A DNA stretch of 64,000 nt, from assembly GCA_004802725.1 (NCBI GenBank), contig SGPM01000116.1:1-64000 (forward strand). Direction: 5' to 3'. Position 1 is the first letter of the stretch; every line of letters begins with the position of its first letter. Shown piece by piece: positions 1 through 11,686 of this stretch. The translations under genes were made by a program, and so were the position numbers. The notes under the pieces were generated by a model. The model did not search any database. It had not been told where the DNA came from and saw only the letters and a program-made list of their open reading frames with translations. The DNA is from Antrodiella citrinella. Lineage: Eukaryota; Basidiomycota; Agaricomycetes; Polyporales; Steccherinaceae.

Positions 1-573
1 CATTGAATCGAGTGAACGTACTATATCTCACGGTATCTTCGGAACCACCACAAGTTGGTAAAATGGGCTCCTAAGCCAATGAGGAGCCAGGATTTCTCGA
101 TCAGCGCTTGAATTTTGGCTGGGGATCCGAACTTCTGGTGGTTACGAAGATACGATGGGATATAGTATGGCTTCCAAGTCAGTTGACTCTGAGAGCAGTG
201 AGAACATGTTTTGTGTTGTTTGGACATGTTTTACATGTTAGGTCGGACTGCGTTACAGTGGTGACGTAGCGTAGTCACCTCTAGATCTGTATCTGGGTGA
301 AGCTTTGAATTCGAAGGGTCAAGTGTCCTGGTAAAGTACCATGTCACTAGAATTCTATTGTAGTCTATGCAGAGTGCCATGAATCAGGAAGACGACCTAG
401 TTCTCAAGACAAAAAAATTACACTCAATGCGAAGTGTTCCAGACCTCAACTACTGTTGTCCGCTGCCACAGTCCCGTCCAACCATAGAGTGCGTCAAGTA
501 GTAAATCGTCCTCAGGATCGTTATGGTTGGGGTTCCATATACCCATCCCGAATGCCCCCATCTCGTCGTCGTA
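1..573. other. No gene recognised; 3' flank of the F-box gene
   Basis: Only short open frames occur here, and none resembles a known family. The stretch lies downstream of the minus-strand F-box gene and probably holds its 3' untranslated region. Confidence 0.4.
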
Positions 574-2310
574 CTAATTCTCCTCCGAGTCCTCATCGCT
601 GAAAACCTTCTCCATCGACTCTCCGTCCCAGTCAACAGCAACGTACTCTTCTACAGTCTCGATGTCCTTCTCGAAAATATTGTAACAGCGACGAAAGATG
701 ACCTCCTCAAGTCCACCCTCTGTCGTATCCCCATCTTGTGCAGCATGAGCCACAAGGCTGTCGCACAGTATCTCGACCAGCAGATTGTCGGGTTCCGAGT
801 CGGGTTCGAATTGAGTGCGTCTGAAAAGGAGGGATTTGAGATAGAGATGCTTTAGATTGGGCATCAAACAAGATCCCTGTCCTTCGGCGCCACTGGAAGT
901 GAATCTTGACATTGTTCCGAGCAACATGAGGATATGAGTCGCCGTCATGAGACTGTTGTCAGTAGTGACGCACGTTTCGTCGAAAGCGAAGTATTCGACG
1001 CTGTGCAAGGCTTCGAGAAGCTTAAGCCAACCTGAACAGAGCATCGGCACACTATCCATGGGACCTTCCATAGCGGTGAAAATAGATACACTGTCGAGGG
1101 GAAGATGAGTGCAGATGGATGCAATAGGAGAGCACCTGCTATGATAGACGTAGTGATTGAAGGATATTGCGATGAAAGGTTGAGATACATCCGCCGGTTT
1201 GGGATTGTCAGGGGTGGCGTCAAGTGTGGGATTCAAGTTAAGGTGAGCCTTGTACAGGCCTATGTACTTGAATGCGCGGATGGAGAGTAGCACAGGTCCA
1301 AGTGCCTGCACTTTCGGCGCCAATGCGGAAGCGAGACTTTCAACTTCATCCCCAGTGCAGACAGAGGAAAGTAGCAGAGAGATCTGAACAAATCCTGGGA
1401 AAGAAGACAATTCCATGAATTGACTGCATGCGAGAGGGGATGCGTCGAGCTTGAGCGTTTGAAGACGCGGTAATGAGATTTGCGTCGCCTGTGCGTGGTG
1501 AGGAGAGGACGGAGGAGGACAAAGAACGCCCGATAGATCCAAGTGCTCCAAAGCAGGAAGTTCGCCTATGACCTCCATGACGGGAAACATGGCTTTGGTT
1601 TCAGCTTCGGGAAGACGAATCGGACAACACAGGGAAAATTTGGTGAGAGTCTTTGGGAGGATCCCCTTCGTCCACTCGAACCGGTACATAGAGATCGACA
1701 GTTCCACTAAAGAGGGTGTCGCACATCTCGAAAAAAAGACGGGGTGCGGGGAAAATTGGGAATTGGAATGATTGGAAATGTACGGTCTTGATAGGCATAG
1801 GTACTGCAAACTAGGCGCAGACGAGGGAAATCCGTCTGCAATGGCTCGCAGTGTCTCCAACGGCGTCTCGAGTACTAAGCTTTGGGTCCGAGCGATCTCT
1901 GAGGTCAAGATATCAAGAGCTTCCATACGAGTCTCCGTCGAAGTCCCACTGATCCGCAAAGGCACCCGCTTTGACCGCTTCACAAATTCGAGTGTCTTGA
2001 GTATACTCCTCGATCCCAGGCGAATGTCGATCCAGAGTCTAGGATCTGCCAACGCGACCTCCCGCCAATGATGGCATACGTGTGTGAATCTTCGCCATTC
2101 TGTGCCGGTGACTTGTGTTCGGGCTCTCGGGTGAGATATAGTACGGCACAGGTAGTCGTCCGGTCCCAAGCAAAAGAGGAAGATGCGACCAAGAATTTCA
2201 GGTGGCAGGCGAACAATGGGAAGGAGCGCATTGATGTGAATCTTCAAGTCGACAATAATTTTTGCATGGTGCGCAACCTGCGCCTCGAGCAGCACGCGTT
2301 TCTCGTCCAT
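574..2310 (-). CDS. F-box protein, basidiomycete type
   Basis: This uninterrupted frame of 578 residues is probably a substrate adaptor of an SCF ubiquitin ligase. The start MDEKRVLLEAQVAHH leads into an F-box at about residues 30-75, with LPPEILGRIF and then HVCHHWREVALADPRLW. That helix pattern is typical of the large Agaricomycete F-box expansions. The rest is leucine-rich, like the degenerate LRR tails of the family, and the C-terminus is acidic. Upstream, a TAG that could be a splice acceptor precedes the ATG in frame, and a GTAAGT lies near 2415, so a short non-coding or coding 5' exon is possible. A decayed homologue lies immediately upstream on the same strand, which suggests tandem duplication. 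The substrate cannot be predicted. Confidence 0.8.
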   Translation of the reverse strand: MDEKRVLLEAQVAHHAKIIVDLKIHINALLPIVRLPPEILGRIFLFCLGPDDYLCRTISHPRARTQVTGTEWRRFTHVCHHWREVALADPRLWIDIRLGSRSILKTLEFVKRSKRVPLRISGTSTETRMEALDILTSEIARTQSLVLETPLETLRAIADGFPSSAPSLQYLCLSRPYISNHSNSQFSPHPVFFSRCATPSLVELSISMYRFEWTKGILPKTLTKFSLCCPIRLPEAETKAMFPVMEVIGELPALEHLDLSGVLCPPPSSPHHAQATQISLPRLQTLKLDASPLACSQFMELSSFPGFVQISLLLSSVCTGDEVESLASALAPKVQALGPVLLSIRAFKYIGLYKAHLNLNPTLDATPDNPKPADVSQPFIAISFNHYVYHSRCSPIASICTHLPLDSVSIFTAMEGPMDSVPMLCSGWLKLLEALHSVEYFAFDETCVTTDNSLMTATHILMLLGTMSRFTSSGAEGQGSCLMPNLKHLYLKSLLFRRTQFEPDSEPDNLLVEILCDSLVAHAAQDGDTTEGGLEEVIFRRCYNIFEKDIETVEEYVAVDWDGESMEKVFSDEDSEEN

Positions 2311-2626
2311 CCCCGACGATACGACTGCCTACAGGGGGGAACTTGAGCTCAGATCTGAGCCGCAAAACCTGGAAGGTGTTTAGAATGTTCTTGTAACAAC
2401 GATCATTTTACTTACGTTGGGTTATCTAGTGAACACTCTGATTTGCCTGAATATCTGTGAACAGTAGAGATCTGAAGGGGAGACACGCGCAAGCTATAGA
2501 AGTTTGCGCGTTCTTTGGCCTTATTTGGACACCCGTGCTAAATCTAGATTAGGTCACTATTCATGCCGCGTCATCATCCTTCACGGCACTCAAGATTCCA
2601 AGAACACAAGCAATCGTATTCATGTT

Positions 2627-4176
2627 TCATAGTCCATCGCCATGAAAACCATCCTCCTCGCTATCGTCAGACGTCTCCTCGTTGCCACTGTCTGAATTGA
2701 TAAGGTGCATACCATCAGTAACCTGCTCCTTCAGAAGATCCACATCTCGATGGTCCATATTGAAACACTCCCTCAAAATGAGTTCCTCAACGCCACGTCC
2801 TCCTCCTTTCCCTAGACCTGACCGGCGAGCAAGGATGTCGTATAGTTGGTCAACAACCTCGTCGTTGTCCTCCGAATATCGTCTGCACAGCGTCTTCGAA
2901 TAGATGATCCACTTCAAGTTCAAGGCTCGAGACAGTGTCCAGCGGAAAATGGGCACAGATGTCCGCAAGCGAGAAGATGTATTTTCCAGCGTATAACGGT
3001 CTTATGCGTATGCGGATGTTGGGCTTAGTCGCTTTGGATAGAAATATCTCGTCGTGTGAGAGTAGGGCGAGCGATGTTGGCTCAAGTGCCTGCACCTTCG
3101 GAGCCAGGGCGGCAGCCAAGACTGCCGGTACAATCGCATCGTCACAGGAGAGCAACAGGTCAACCCTGGTAGATGCCGGGAAAGAGCAGAGTCGAAAAAA
3201 ATAGCTGCATCTGAGGGCAGTTGTCGTGAGCCGGAGGATCTGAAGACGGGATAATGTAACTGTCTTCGCTCCGTCGTGCAAAGAAGAGAAAGGAAATGCA
3301 TGTGTTAGATCCAAGTACTGCAAAGCAGGAAGATCACCGAGGACATCCAAAATCGATTTTACTGCGCTTCGCTCGGAGGCTATTGGGCGTTGGTGTATTG
3401 CAAGACGAGTCAAGGTTGGAGGCAAGCTCCCCTTGGTCCATGCGAATTGGTAACAGTTCGGGTCGAGTTCGACCAGTGATGGAATGGTACACTTGGAGAA
3501 GACTGGATGTATTATAGGCTCGTCGTGATGCGCAGGTCGAGAGAGGTGGAGGACCTTCAACGCAGGAGCAGATGGGGGGAAATCGTTTGACATGGCCTCC
3601 AGGATACTGACTGCGCTCGACAGTGACAAAAATTCAGTATGAGCTACCTGCGAGGTCAGAATGGCGAGAGCTTCCGGACTCGATCGCCTTCATCTGCTGT
3701 GATATGCAACTGTGCACGATTGGACCGAAGTACGAACTCGCGTATGTGTTCTATGCTTCTCCAACCAATGGAAATATCAACCCAGAGCCTTGGTGTAGTG
3801 AGCGCGACCTCTCTCCAATGGTGGCATACGTGAGCGAGATACAACCAACGACAGCTGAAGTGATTATAGCGACGCGGCAAGCGAGGAGTCGCCGGTATGC
3901 AAAGTATGAAGATGTAATCAAAAATTTCGGGTGGAAGACGAAAAACGGGTTTCGCATGCGTTTATGCGAATGCGTAGGTCCAAGATGACCCCTGCCGTGA
4001 TGTGCGAGCTGCCCCTCGAGCAGCCTGCGTTCTTCATTCATTGGCACGACCAGCACTGACTGCGCACTGAGGAGACCACTAACGGCTGCAAAGTTGGTCT
4101 GAGATTTCCCGTTGGTAAGAGTAGGATGATTGGAAAGCTTACAAGGTTTCTGAGATGACCAGCTTGAGTTTGGCAA
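2627..4176 (-). pseudogene. Decayed tandem copy of the F-box gene
   Basis: Pieces homologous to the neighbouring F-box gene lie in order but in different frames. They are the start (MNEERRLLEGQLAHH), the helix (DLRIRINA), the F-box (RLPPEIFDYIFILC, then HVCHHWREVAL), a long middle part at 2850-3629, and an acidic C-terminus at 2627-2968. The F-box region alone needs at least two frame changes, and a third falls just before the 3629 segment. Compared with the intact copy, about 100 residues are missing between the middle part and the tail. Some breaks could be sequencing errors or missed introns. The number of breaks plus the internal loss favours a pseudogene. Confidence 0.7.
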
Positions 4177-4505
4177 CTCACAATGTTACAAAAAACTAGA
4201 CTCTTATTAGCCGCAACTTCTCAGAGAGCATAGACCTAGCGGTGTAGTACTAAACTGCTGCGAGAGGGACAAGTAAATGGTGGTTACGGACCGAGCTCAA
4301 GAGCAGAGCCTCGGATTCGCCCGCGTTACAGTGCACGTGAGCGTCGACGTGTCCGACTGCCTGAAACGGCCGTGGCTTTCTCTTTCCGCTATTACCTGCT
4401 ATTCTCCTCTTCCCCACTAGAATCAAAAGGTGAAGTGTTGGGGGTCGCGTTGTGTGCTTTGAAGTTACAGAATCTCTGGTTGATTCCTGGTGCTTTATCG
4501 TCAAC
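4177..4505. promoter_or_regulatory. Divergent intergenic region upstream of the ER DnaJ gene
   Basis: This stretch lies between the minus-strand F-box remnant and the plus-strand DnaJ gene, so it should contain the DnaJ promoter and 5' UTR. I see no clear TATA box or unfolded-protein-response element. Confidence 0.3.
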
Positions 4506-6248
4506 ATGATCGGGTCGACGCTCCTTCTCCTCTCTTCCATACTGCTCCTTGCTGTACTCGTGAACGCAGCGGACTTGTACAAAGTACTCGACAGTTAGTC
4601 CAAGGTTACGTTCTCTGGTCATCGCGCAGTCTCGTGCTAATATTCTTCCTGTTTAGTTGACCGCTCGGCTTCAGACAAGGACGTTCGAGCTGCCTACAAG
4701 AGACTCAGCCGAAAGTAAGTAGGAAAACGCACGCTGGCCTTTTTACCGAGGCTTATGGTTTTTATTACCATGGCAGATACCATCCTGACAAGAATAAGGA
4801 AGAGGGGGCTGAGGAGAAGTTTGTGGAGGTCGCGCACGGTATGGCATGTTCCAGTGCATTCAACAGCGGACACTAATCATACATGTTCTAGCGTATGAGA
4901 TTCTGTCTGACACACAGGTTTGTCTTTGCTGGGCATGATATACGACTCTTCTCCTCATTCTTAACAGAAACGCCAAATTTATGACCGACATGGAGAAGTG
5001 AGTACAACCTGTTCTCTCGTCTAATTTCAACTCACAACGCTTCTTCATTCAGGAAGGGCTGAAAGCGCATGAAGGTGGTCAACAACACCACGCCAATCCA
5101 TTCGACATGTTCCAAAGTTTCTTCGGCGCACGTTCGTATTTCCTTCTACGCGCTCCCCAAATACCCTGGGGCTCATCCCATGTCTAGCTCCAAGTGGTCA
5201 GGTCCGCAAGGGACCCACGTCGCTCATGGAGATGGAGATCAACTTGTCTGACATGTACGCAAATAATCATCCTCCTTTTTGACTGTAACTGACCTGATTC
5301 ACGCATCCAAAGGTATACCGGTGCTAGCGTTGAAGTGAGTACTCCATAGCTGAAGCCGCTTCGCTTCTGACATTGAGGCCACGCAGTTCATGGTCAAGAA
5401 GCGTATTCTCTGCGACCACTGTCGCGGCTCCGGCGCAGCGTCCTCGTCCGACATTCACACCTGCACCGGCTGCAACGGTCAAGGCGTCAAGATCGTCAGA
5501 CAGCAGATTTTCCCGGGCATGTTCTCTCAAGCGCAAGTATCATGTAACGAGTGTGGCGGACGGGGGAAGATCATCAAGAAGCAGTCGCCCCCACTGTGCC
5601 GGCGCGAAAGTACTAGACCACACGCAGCGGTATACTCTGGAGGTGCCCGTGGGGACGCCGGAAGGACATGAGATTGTGTTCGAGGGCGAGGCGGATGAGA
5701 GTCCGGATTGGGAAGCGGGTGATATTGTTATTCGGGTGAGGAGCAAGAAGGATTCGGGTGCGTTCAGGAGGAAGGAGCGTGCGTTGTACTGGAAGGAGAC
5801 TATCTCCGTGGATGAGGTACGTCGCATGAACGCCACGCTGTGTTATCCCCTCTGAACACGTAGCAGGCGTTACTTGGTTTCGAGCGTAACTTGACGCACC
5901 TCGACGGTCATATCGTCCATCTAAAGAGAGAGTCAGTCACACAGCCCGGTTAGCACTCACACCTTTGTGTCGCTTCGCCTCAAACTAACCGCGATCGTGC
6001 GCCCAGGTTATGTTCAAACAATAAAGGAAGAAGGCATGCCTATATACGAAGAATCCGGACGCGGTGATCTGTTTGTGGAATACAACGTCGTCCTCCCGAA
6101 ATCGCTCTCGCCCCAAATGCGGAAACGTAAGTGGAACAATACTTGTCACCAATACATGGGGTTAACGGCAGATGTCTTTCCAGGGGTGGCGGAAGCCTTC
6201 CGCGGTGAACACATCGAGTCGGAGAAGCCAGGGAAGGACGAGCTGTGA
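4506..6248 (+). CDS. SCJ1: ER-lumenal DnaJ/Hsp40 co-chaperone (Scj1/ERdj3-like)
   Basis: Several short exons encode about 370 residues that deliver unfolded clients to the ER Hsp70 (BiP/Kar2). In order there are a signal peptide (MIGSTLLLLSSILLLAVLVN), a J domain with the HPD motif (KYHPDKN), a short linker, a zinc-binding region with CDHCRGSG, CTGCNGQG and CNECGGRG, the C-terminal substrate-binding domain, and a terminal KDEL just before the TGA. The signal peptide plus KDEL place it in the ER lumen. Introns have normal borders; for example, exon 1 ends GAC A and joins TT GAC to give VLDIDRS. The fourth zinc motif is broken: an extra C near 5586 (cag t-C-gc ccc cac tgt) shifts the frame. Removing it gives CPHCAGA and joins the two long exons, so this is either a sequencing error or a recent mutation. 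Confidence 0.85.
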
Positions 6249-6711
6249 TCCCCATAGATTACATGTCATATAATTTGCCTCGCCATAGGCTTTGCTGGAG
6301 TCGGCGCTGGGCATTCACAGCAGAATGAGGCAACGATCGTAGGTGCGGGGTGTGGATCACCTCCGTCGTATCAGCTTCCAGTTTCACGCTGCTTGCTTGG
6401 TGGATCACTAGACCACCCAGTTAGCTGGTGGTACAATTTGAGGATATACATGTACGTGCTCACGAATGCGAATGGGTGAACCTCGGAAGCAAATGTCGCG
6501 ATCGGTAGGATCGTTCTCCTCCTCCTGCCAAATGGAGGAGACGGCGCGTTTTGGAGTTGCCCACGACGGCGAAACTTTGGCGGCCTCGTGTTGTCCTCGA
6601 ATTTATTCCGCGCGTCAAGCTGTGACCTGGGTTCCGAACCAAAACTTCGTGGGTCTCTCTTCTTCCTTTGTTTTACGATTCCTTCATGTTACGACTCTCG
6701 CCATCATCACC
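6249..6711. promoter_or_regulatory. Intergenic, upstream of the glucanase gene
   Basis: The frame upstream of the glucanase start stays open but reads as unstructured sequence, so I treat it as 5' UTR. The ATG at 6712 is preferred because a signal peptide follows at once. Confidence 0.35.
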
Positions 6712-8519
6712 ATGTTGTTAACATTGCTCTCTCTTTGCCTCCTTTTGCTAGGTCATTCCACCACTTTCGCTCATGCTCAGCAGTGCAGGCTCGTCGCGCC
6801 GAGTGCTCTGCTCGCTTCGCCTTCGCCTTCACATTCGACGTCAGTGACAGGCACACCGACCGGGTCTGCGGCTGCGGGCACTCAGACTACACCTTCAAGT
6901 TCTGCTGCTGCGACACCGTCTGCAACACCTTTCGATTATACCACAGATATCATCAGAGGCGTGAACCTGTGAGTGACGGTGTCAATTAGCGGACTACACG
7001 TACGTTACTTATACTTCTTTCAGAGGAGGCTGGTTTGTTTTGGAGGCAAGTCTTCATCCTGGCAAACGCGAAAGCGTTCGTTGAACTCTTTCATTCATCC
7101 AGCCATGGATCACTCCGAGCATCTTCATCAATACCAACAACACCAACATTGTAGATGAGTTCACCATGGGTCAGATGCTGGACAATGACACTGTTCTCGA
7201 CATCCTGCAAGCACATTGGTCGACCTGGATAACGGAGGACGATTTCCAAGCTATGGCAGCAGCAGGTTTGAACCATGTCCGGTGAGTCGCCTGCATTCTC
7301 GTATCTTCACCTACCCTCACACGTTCCTACCCCATAGAATCCAACTAGGCTACTGGTCTGTGCCTATAACATCTTCCAACACTAACTTCACGACTTCAGT
7401 TGATCCGTATGTCCCGGGCGCCTGGCCCTACTTCCTGCAAGCACTCAACTGGGCCAAGACGTACGGTGTAAACGTCATCGTCGACATCCACGGCGCGCCA
7501 GGCTCGCAGAACGGGTTTGACAACTCTGGACAGCGGACGGGAAATCCAACGTGGGGAAACGACGATACCACTGTCAATAGGACTCTCGACATTATCAAGT
7601 TCGTAGTGGAGAATGCTGGGGGCTTGATAGATGTGATGGAGCTGTTGAACGAGCCGGCAGGGTACAGGGCTGGGATACCTGACGTGCTGAGAGGGTTCTG
7701 GCAGGACGGATATGATGTCGTGAGGGCGGCTGTTGGGAATGGGACGCAAGTTATGATCGGGGATGGCTTCCTGGGGGTCGAGGTGCGTTTTCCTCACTGT
7801 CTCTGCACAAATCGTTCATTGACGATGCACTTAGAGTTGGGAGGATTACCTGACCTACCCTTCTGCAGAAGGCGTCTTTATGGACTATCACGAATATCAG
7901 ATATTCAACTTCGACCAAATCGATCTGTCTCAGCAAGACCACATCAACGTATGCAACACCACGTCTTCATCCTTCCTACCTTATCTCATCTGACTCCAAA
8001 CTTATCTCAGTTATCATGCCAAGTACTCACCGAGCTGCAAACCTACGAGCAATCTAACCTCTTCACCATCATCGGCGAATGGTCCAACGCCATCACCGAT
8101 TGCGCGAAATGGCTGAATGGTCGTGGCGTTGGCGCACGGTGGGACGGGTCGTGGCAGCCCGGGCAGCAGGTGTTCGGAAGCTGCGATGGATATACCGGGA
8201 GTATGGCCAACTTTAGCAGCAGTTACAAGACGTTCTTGAGACAGTGAGTGATCATTCGTTTCGACTGGCGTGAGACGTACTGATGACTCGATGTAAAGGT
8301 ACTGGGAGTCGCAGGTGAGCATCGGAGAGGCGATTCATGGATGGATATTTTGGACGTGGAAGGTGAGCTTTTCTCACTCTCGTCTCCGACACTGGGGTTG
8401 TCTGCTGACTCTCGTTCTAGGCGGAGAACGCAGATGACTGGAGTTATCAGAAGGGATTAGAAGGTGGCTGGATTCCCCAAGACCCAACGGACAGACAATA
8501 CCCCAATTTGTGCTCTTGA
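6712..8519 (+). CDS. EXG1: Secreted GH5 exo-beta-1,3-glucanase
   Basis: This glycoside hydrolase of family 5 (EXG1 type) should release glucose from cell-wall beta-1,3-glucan. A hydrophobic signal peptide (MLLTLLSLCLLLLGHS) is followed by a Ser/Thr-rich linker of about 60 residues and then the catalytic barrel, which begins RGVNLGGWFVLEPWITPS. The acid/base glutamate is in LLNEPAG and the nucleophile in IIGEWSNA. GLNHVRIQLGYW and HGWIFWTWKAEN are also family hallmarks. The gene has several introns. The one after FVLE has a GC-AG border (GCAAGT), which is rare but normal. The last exon ends DRQYPNLCS. Several NxT/NxS sites suggest N-glycosylation. The enzyme probably acts in wall remodelling or glucan digestion. 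Confidence 0.88.
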
Positions 8520-8978
8520 TACTGCCATAACCCACCTAGATGCGATGTATACCATCATGTAACTACCCTCCCTTTCTCGACTCGTTTTGTGGCTGGACAG
8601 TTTTTCTACCTTGTTCTCATTTCTGTGTTTTTGTTCTCAAACATATGTATCAATCGCTGTAACAACATAACGCTCATTCCTACGTTTGAAATGATATACA
8701 TAATATACATGGTGGCGAGGGAGAGGGGATTGGGGGATTAATATAACATGGAGAGGGTGTACAAAATGCCGTTGATAGAATGGTGCAGGATTAGAGAATA
8801 ATAATCCGGCGGAGAAAAGCATACCTGAATTACAACCATAGACCGAAATGTTTGGGGGACGCCATAAACAAAAAAGGGAAGGTGTAGGTGGCCTACAACA
8901 AGGGAGGACGGAGATATCTCCGTAAACCCTCACCTCCCTAAACTTCGTCTTCCAGTCAGTCATTCACCTCCATCACCT
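8520..8978. other. Convergent 3' intergenic region
   Basis: This stretch lies between the 3' ends of the plus-strand glucanase and the minus-strand Ser-rich gene. It is AT-rich after 8640 (for example near 8690-8710) and should hold both 3' UTRs. No gene is seen. Confidence 0.4.
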
Positions 8979-11348
8979 TCAACCCCTCCTCGCTCGCTTG
9001 CGCAAACTCCTGCGCCGCCACCGTGCCTCCGCGCGAGTCTTCATGTGCTCGCGTACCACCGAGATATACTGCTTCCCCTTCTCCTTCAACAACATCGCCT
9101 TCGCCTTCGCGCGCTCGTTGCGATACATCAGCCTCTCCTTCACCTGCTTCGTCAGCATCGTCAAGCCCGTCCTCGATTGCTCCAAAGCCACAGCGGTATG
9201 CCGATTGATAGCATCGTACAACACCTGAAGCGCGTCCAGGAGCTCCTTGTTGGAGACACCCAACAGCGCCTTGAGGTCTAGCTCAAAGTACTCCGAGATC
9301 GACCCAGCAATACGGGTGCTAAGCGCGTAGAGAGAGGCATCGGCGACCTCAAACGACGTAGCCTTGCCCTTGCCCTTGCGAGTGAATCCACGGGTAGCAG
9401 ATGAATGGACCTTGGATCTGATTGCGTCAAGAGACAGGGCCGAAGCGGAAGCGGCGGGGCGGACTATCAGATCCGTCGACACCATCTTCCCAGACCAGGT
9501 GACCATACCGCAGCCACAAGTGCATTCAGTGACTGGGACGTCGCCTAGCACGATGTGCGCCGCAGAGGAAGTGGAAGCGGGTGGTGTGCTAGAGACGACC
9601 TGTCGCGGAGGTGTGGTAGCAATGACGACTGGAGTGGCAGAGTTCGCCAAGACCACCGGCAAGTCTTGGGAGGAGGATACTGCGACGATGGAGTTGGAAA
9701 GGAGGGTAGAAATAGACATGACGGCAGTAGTAGTGACGGATTTGTTCGTGTGAACGCTATGCATACGAGAAAGTCCCCAAGTGCGCATAGGCATGACGCC
9801 GTTGCTCACTGTACCCTTGACGATGTAGCCGATAACAATAGATAGAATGGCGAGTCTGCAACACAATAATCATCAGTATTTATCAAAGAAAAATACACAT
9901 GACGCATACAGTATGGCATTAGTTGAGAGAGTTCTCTTCGCCAAAGGCTTCTGTACCTTCAGAAGGGGCCTGAACGCGTTATTAACTTGTGCTGGGGTTG
10001 CAGCTTCTATCTTCTCATGATCAACCACAGCAGTGCCCCAATCGCTGAGAGAAGTCAGCCTATCGAGTGGAGCGCCAAGTGACTCCCACTGCTGCTCAGC
10101 GTCAAGGAGATAGTCGGTTGACTTGAAAACGTCCACGATGGCCAAAGGACTCGGCACAACGACGGGTAAGTACAACGTGTGCGCGCCCACTGAGATGGAT
10201 GAGATCGAAGGTAGTAGGATCACAGCTAGAGAAGGGCAAGACAAAAGAGGCTCGCTCGGCTGGAACAGGATGAAGTCAGTCTATCAGAGTATGAGAGGAA
10301 TAAAACCTACGTTGATATTCACATTAGTCTTATCCACAACAGATACAACTCGTCGCGAGGCATGATCTTCTTCAACACCATCCTTCGGAATGTATACTCG
10401 AGTAGTAATAGAAGTGGCATGAAGCAAGCTGCAGGACAGGATGAGACCTGCTGCGGACGCCCACTTCTGGAGAAGCGTTTCGACAATAGCGTCTTTGTTC
10501 GAAGGTGAAGAGCCGTAAAGCGCGATGAAAAAGTCTGGGGTGATTCCGGATGGGACATTTGGGCGGTGAGCACCAGACGCTGAGGGTGGTAGGACCTCGG
10601 GCGTGGAAGTAGAACCCGGATCCGAAACCACAGGCGCAGCATCAGGGGGCTGCTCGTTCGAATCGACTCCGACAGCTGAAGAGGTGTCGTGCTCGGGAGC
10701 GGAGACGTCTTCATACGAGGACGAATGCAAGGAACTCGTGAGCGGGTCAGGGAAAGAAAGTCTGAGATCGCGCGTACTGCGAACGACGGAAGTTTGCATT
10801 GAATTGGCCAATGAGTTTGAGCGCGAGGAGCTGAGAGTGCTCATCATGCTCTGTTCGAGGCCGGCCTTGACCCTTTCTTCCTCAGGATCCTCCTCAGCGT
10901 TTGGAGAGGCAGATCTCACATTGTCTTCTGGATCGCTGAACAGGGTGGGTGGTGCATCCACTGCGGGAGTGGCGTCTTCGTCAACATCGTCAATAAGACC
11001 CTCCCATCCATCTACCACGCCGCTTCTGGAGCTGTTCAAAGAACGCCTGGAGGCAGGACGGTCGTCGATGTCCTCGCGATCGCTATCGAAGAAGCTGGCG
11101 ACGGAGTCGTTGTCCTCGGATGCTCTGCTACTAATGTCGAGCCAGTCAGAGTCGGACGAAGTGTCGAATTCGGAGAGGCGGGAATGGCTGCGTTCGTCGA
11201 CGTCCATCATCGATATGCGGGAGATGGTATGTGGTCGGGAAAGAGGGGGAGGACGCCTTATAAGGGGCAATGGCGTGGCTGCTGCATGCAATCTTATCTT
11301 ATCTCTCTTAGGTGATCGAGTCATATCGCTTAAGGACCTCCTCCTCAT
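8979..11348 (-). CDS. Ser-rich protein with one central membrane segment, unknown function
   Basis: Three long exons join into roughly 740-750 residues. The first (11348 to about 10313) is acidic, serine-rich and probably disordered (EFDTSSDSDWLDISSR, then DPEEER). Its last part, FFIALYGSSPSNKDAIVETL, looks folded. An intron with GTAGGT...CCAG borders ends near 10262. The second exon includes SISVGAHTLYLPVVVPSPL. The second intron ends near 9857, and the junction gives a hydrophobic stretch of about 16 residues (NAILLAILSIVIGYIV), a likely membrane span. The last exon is Ser/Thr-rich, holds a CTCGCG cluster, and ends in a strongly basic helical tail. I do not recognise the family. The start could instead be the MMDVDERSHS methionine downstream. 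Confidence 0.65.
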
Positions 11349-11686
11349 CCACTAGTACCCTCGTACCAATCAGCCTTGCGTGCGTGCCATAGAAATATCG
11401 GTCGTCAAAAGCAAAGATCCTGCATATTTATAAAGTTCGTTATATCAGTGTTCCCCGTCCATCAATGTCGATTCACACTCTAGTTTCCTTCTCAGGTATC
11501 AGCGAAGGCGGTCGTCTCGGCCTATTGCCATCACTTCTACTTAATCAGCAGCCTCTGGTATGCGTTTCGCTGCTCTTCAGTCCCATTTACTGTGAAAGAT
11601 ACTCCCACCGTGAATAGTTTAGTCATGTCATAGGCAAACGAAGCACATATAAGGAGATGGGGCGGCCTTACCTCTTAATATTGACG
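11349..11686. other. Intergenic, no gene seen
   Basis: This lies between two divergent genes. Only short open frames occur and nothing is recognised. Confidence 0.35.
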
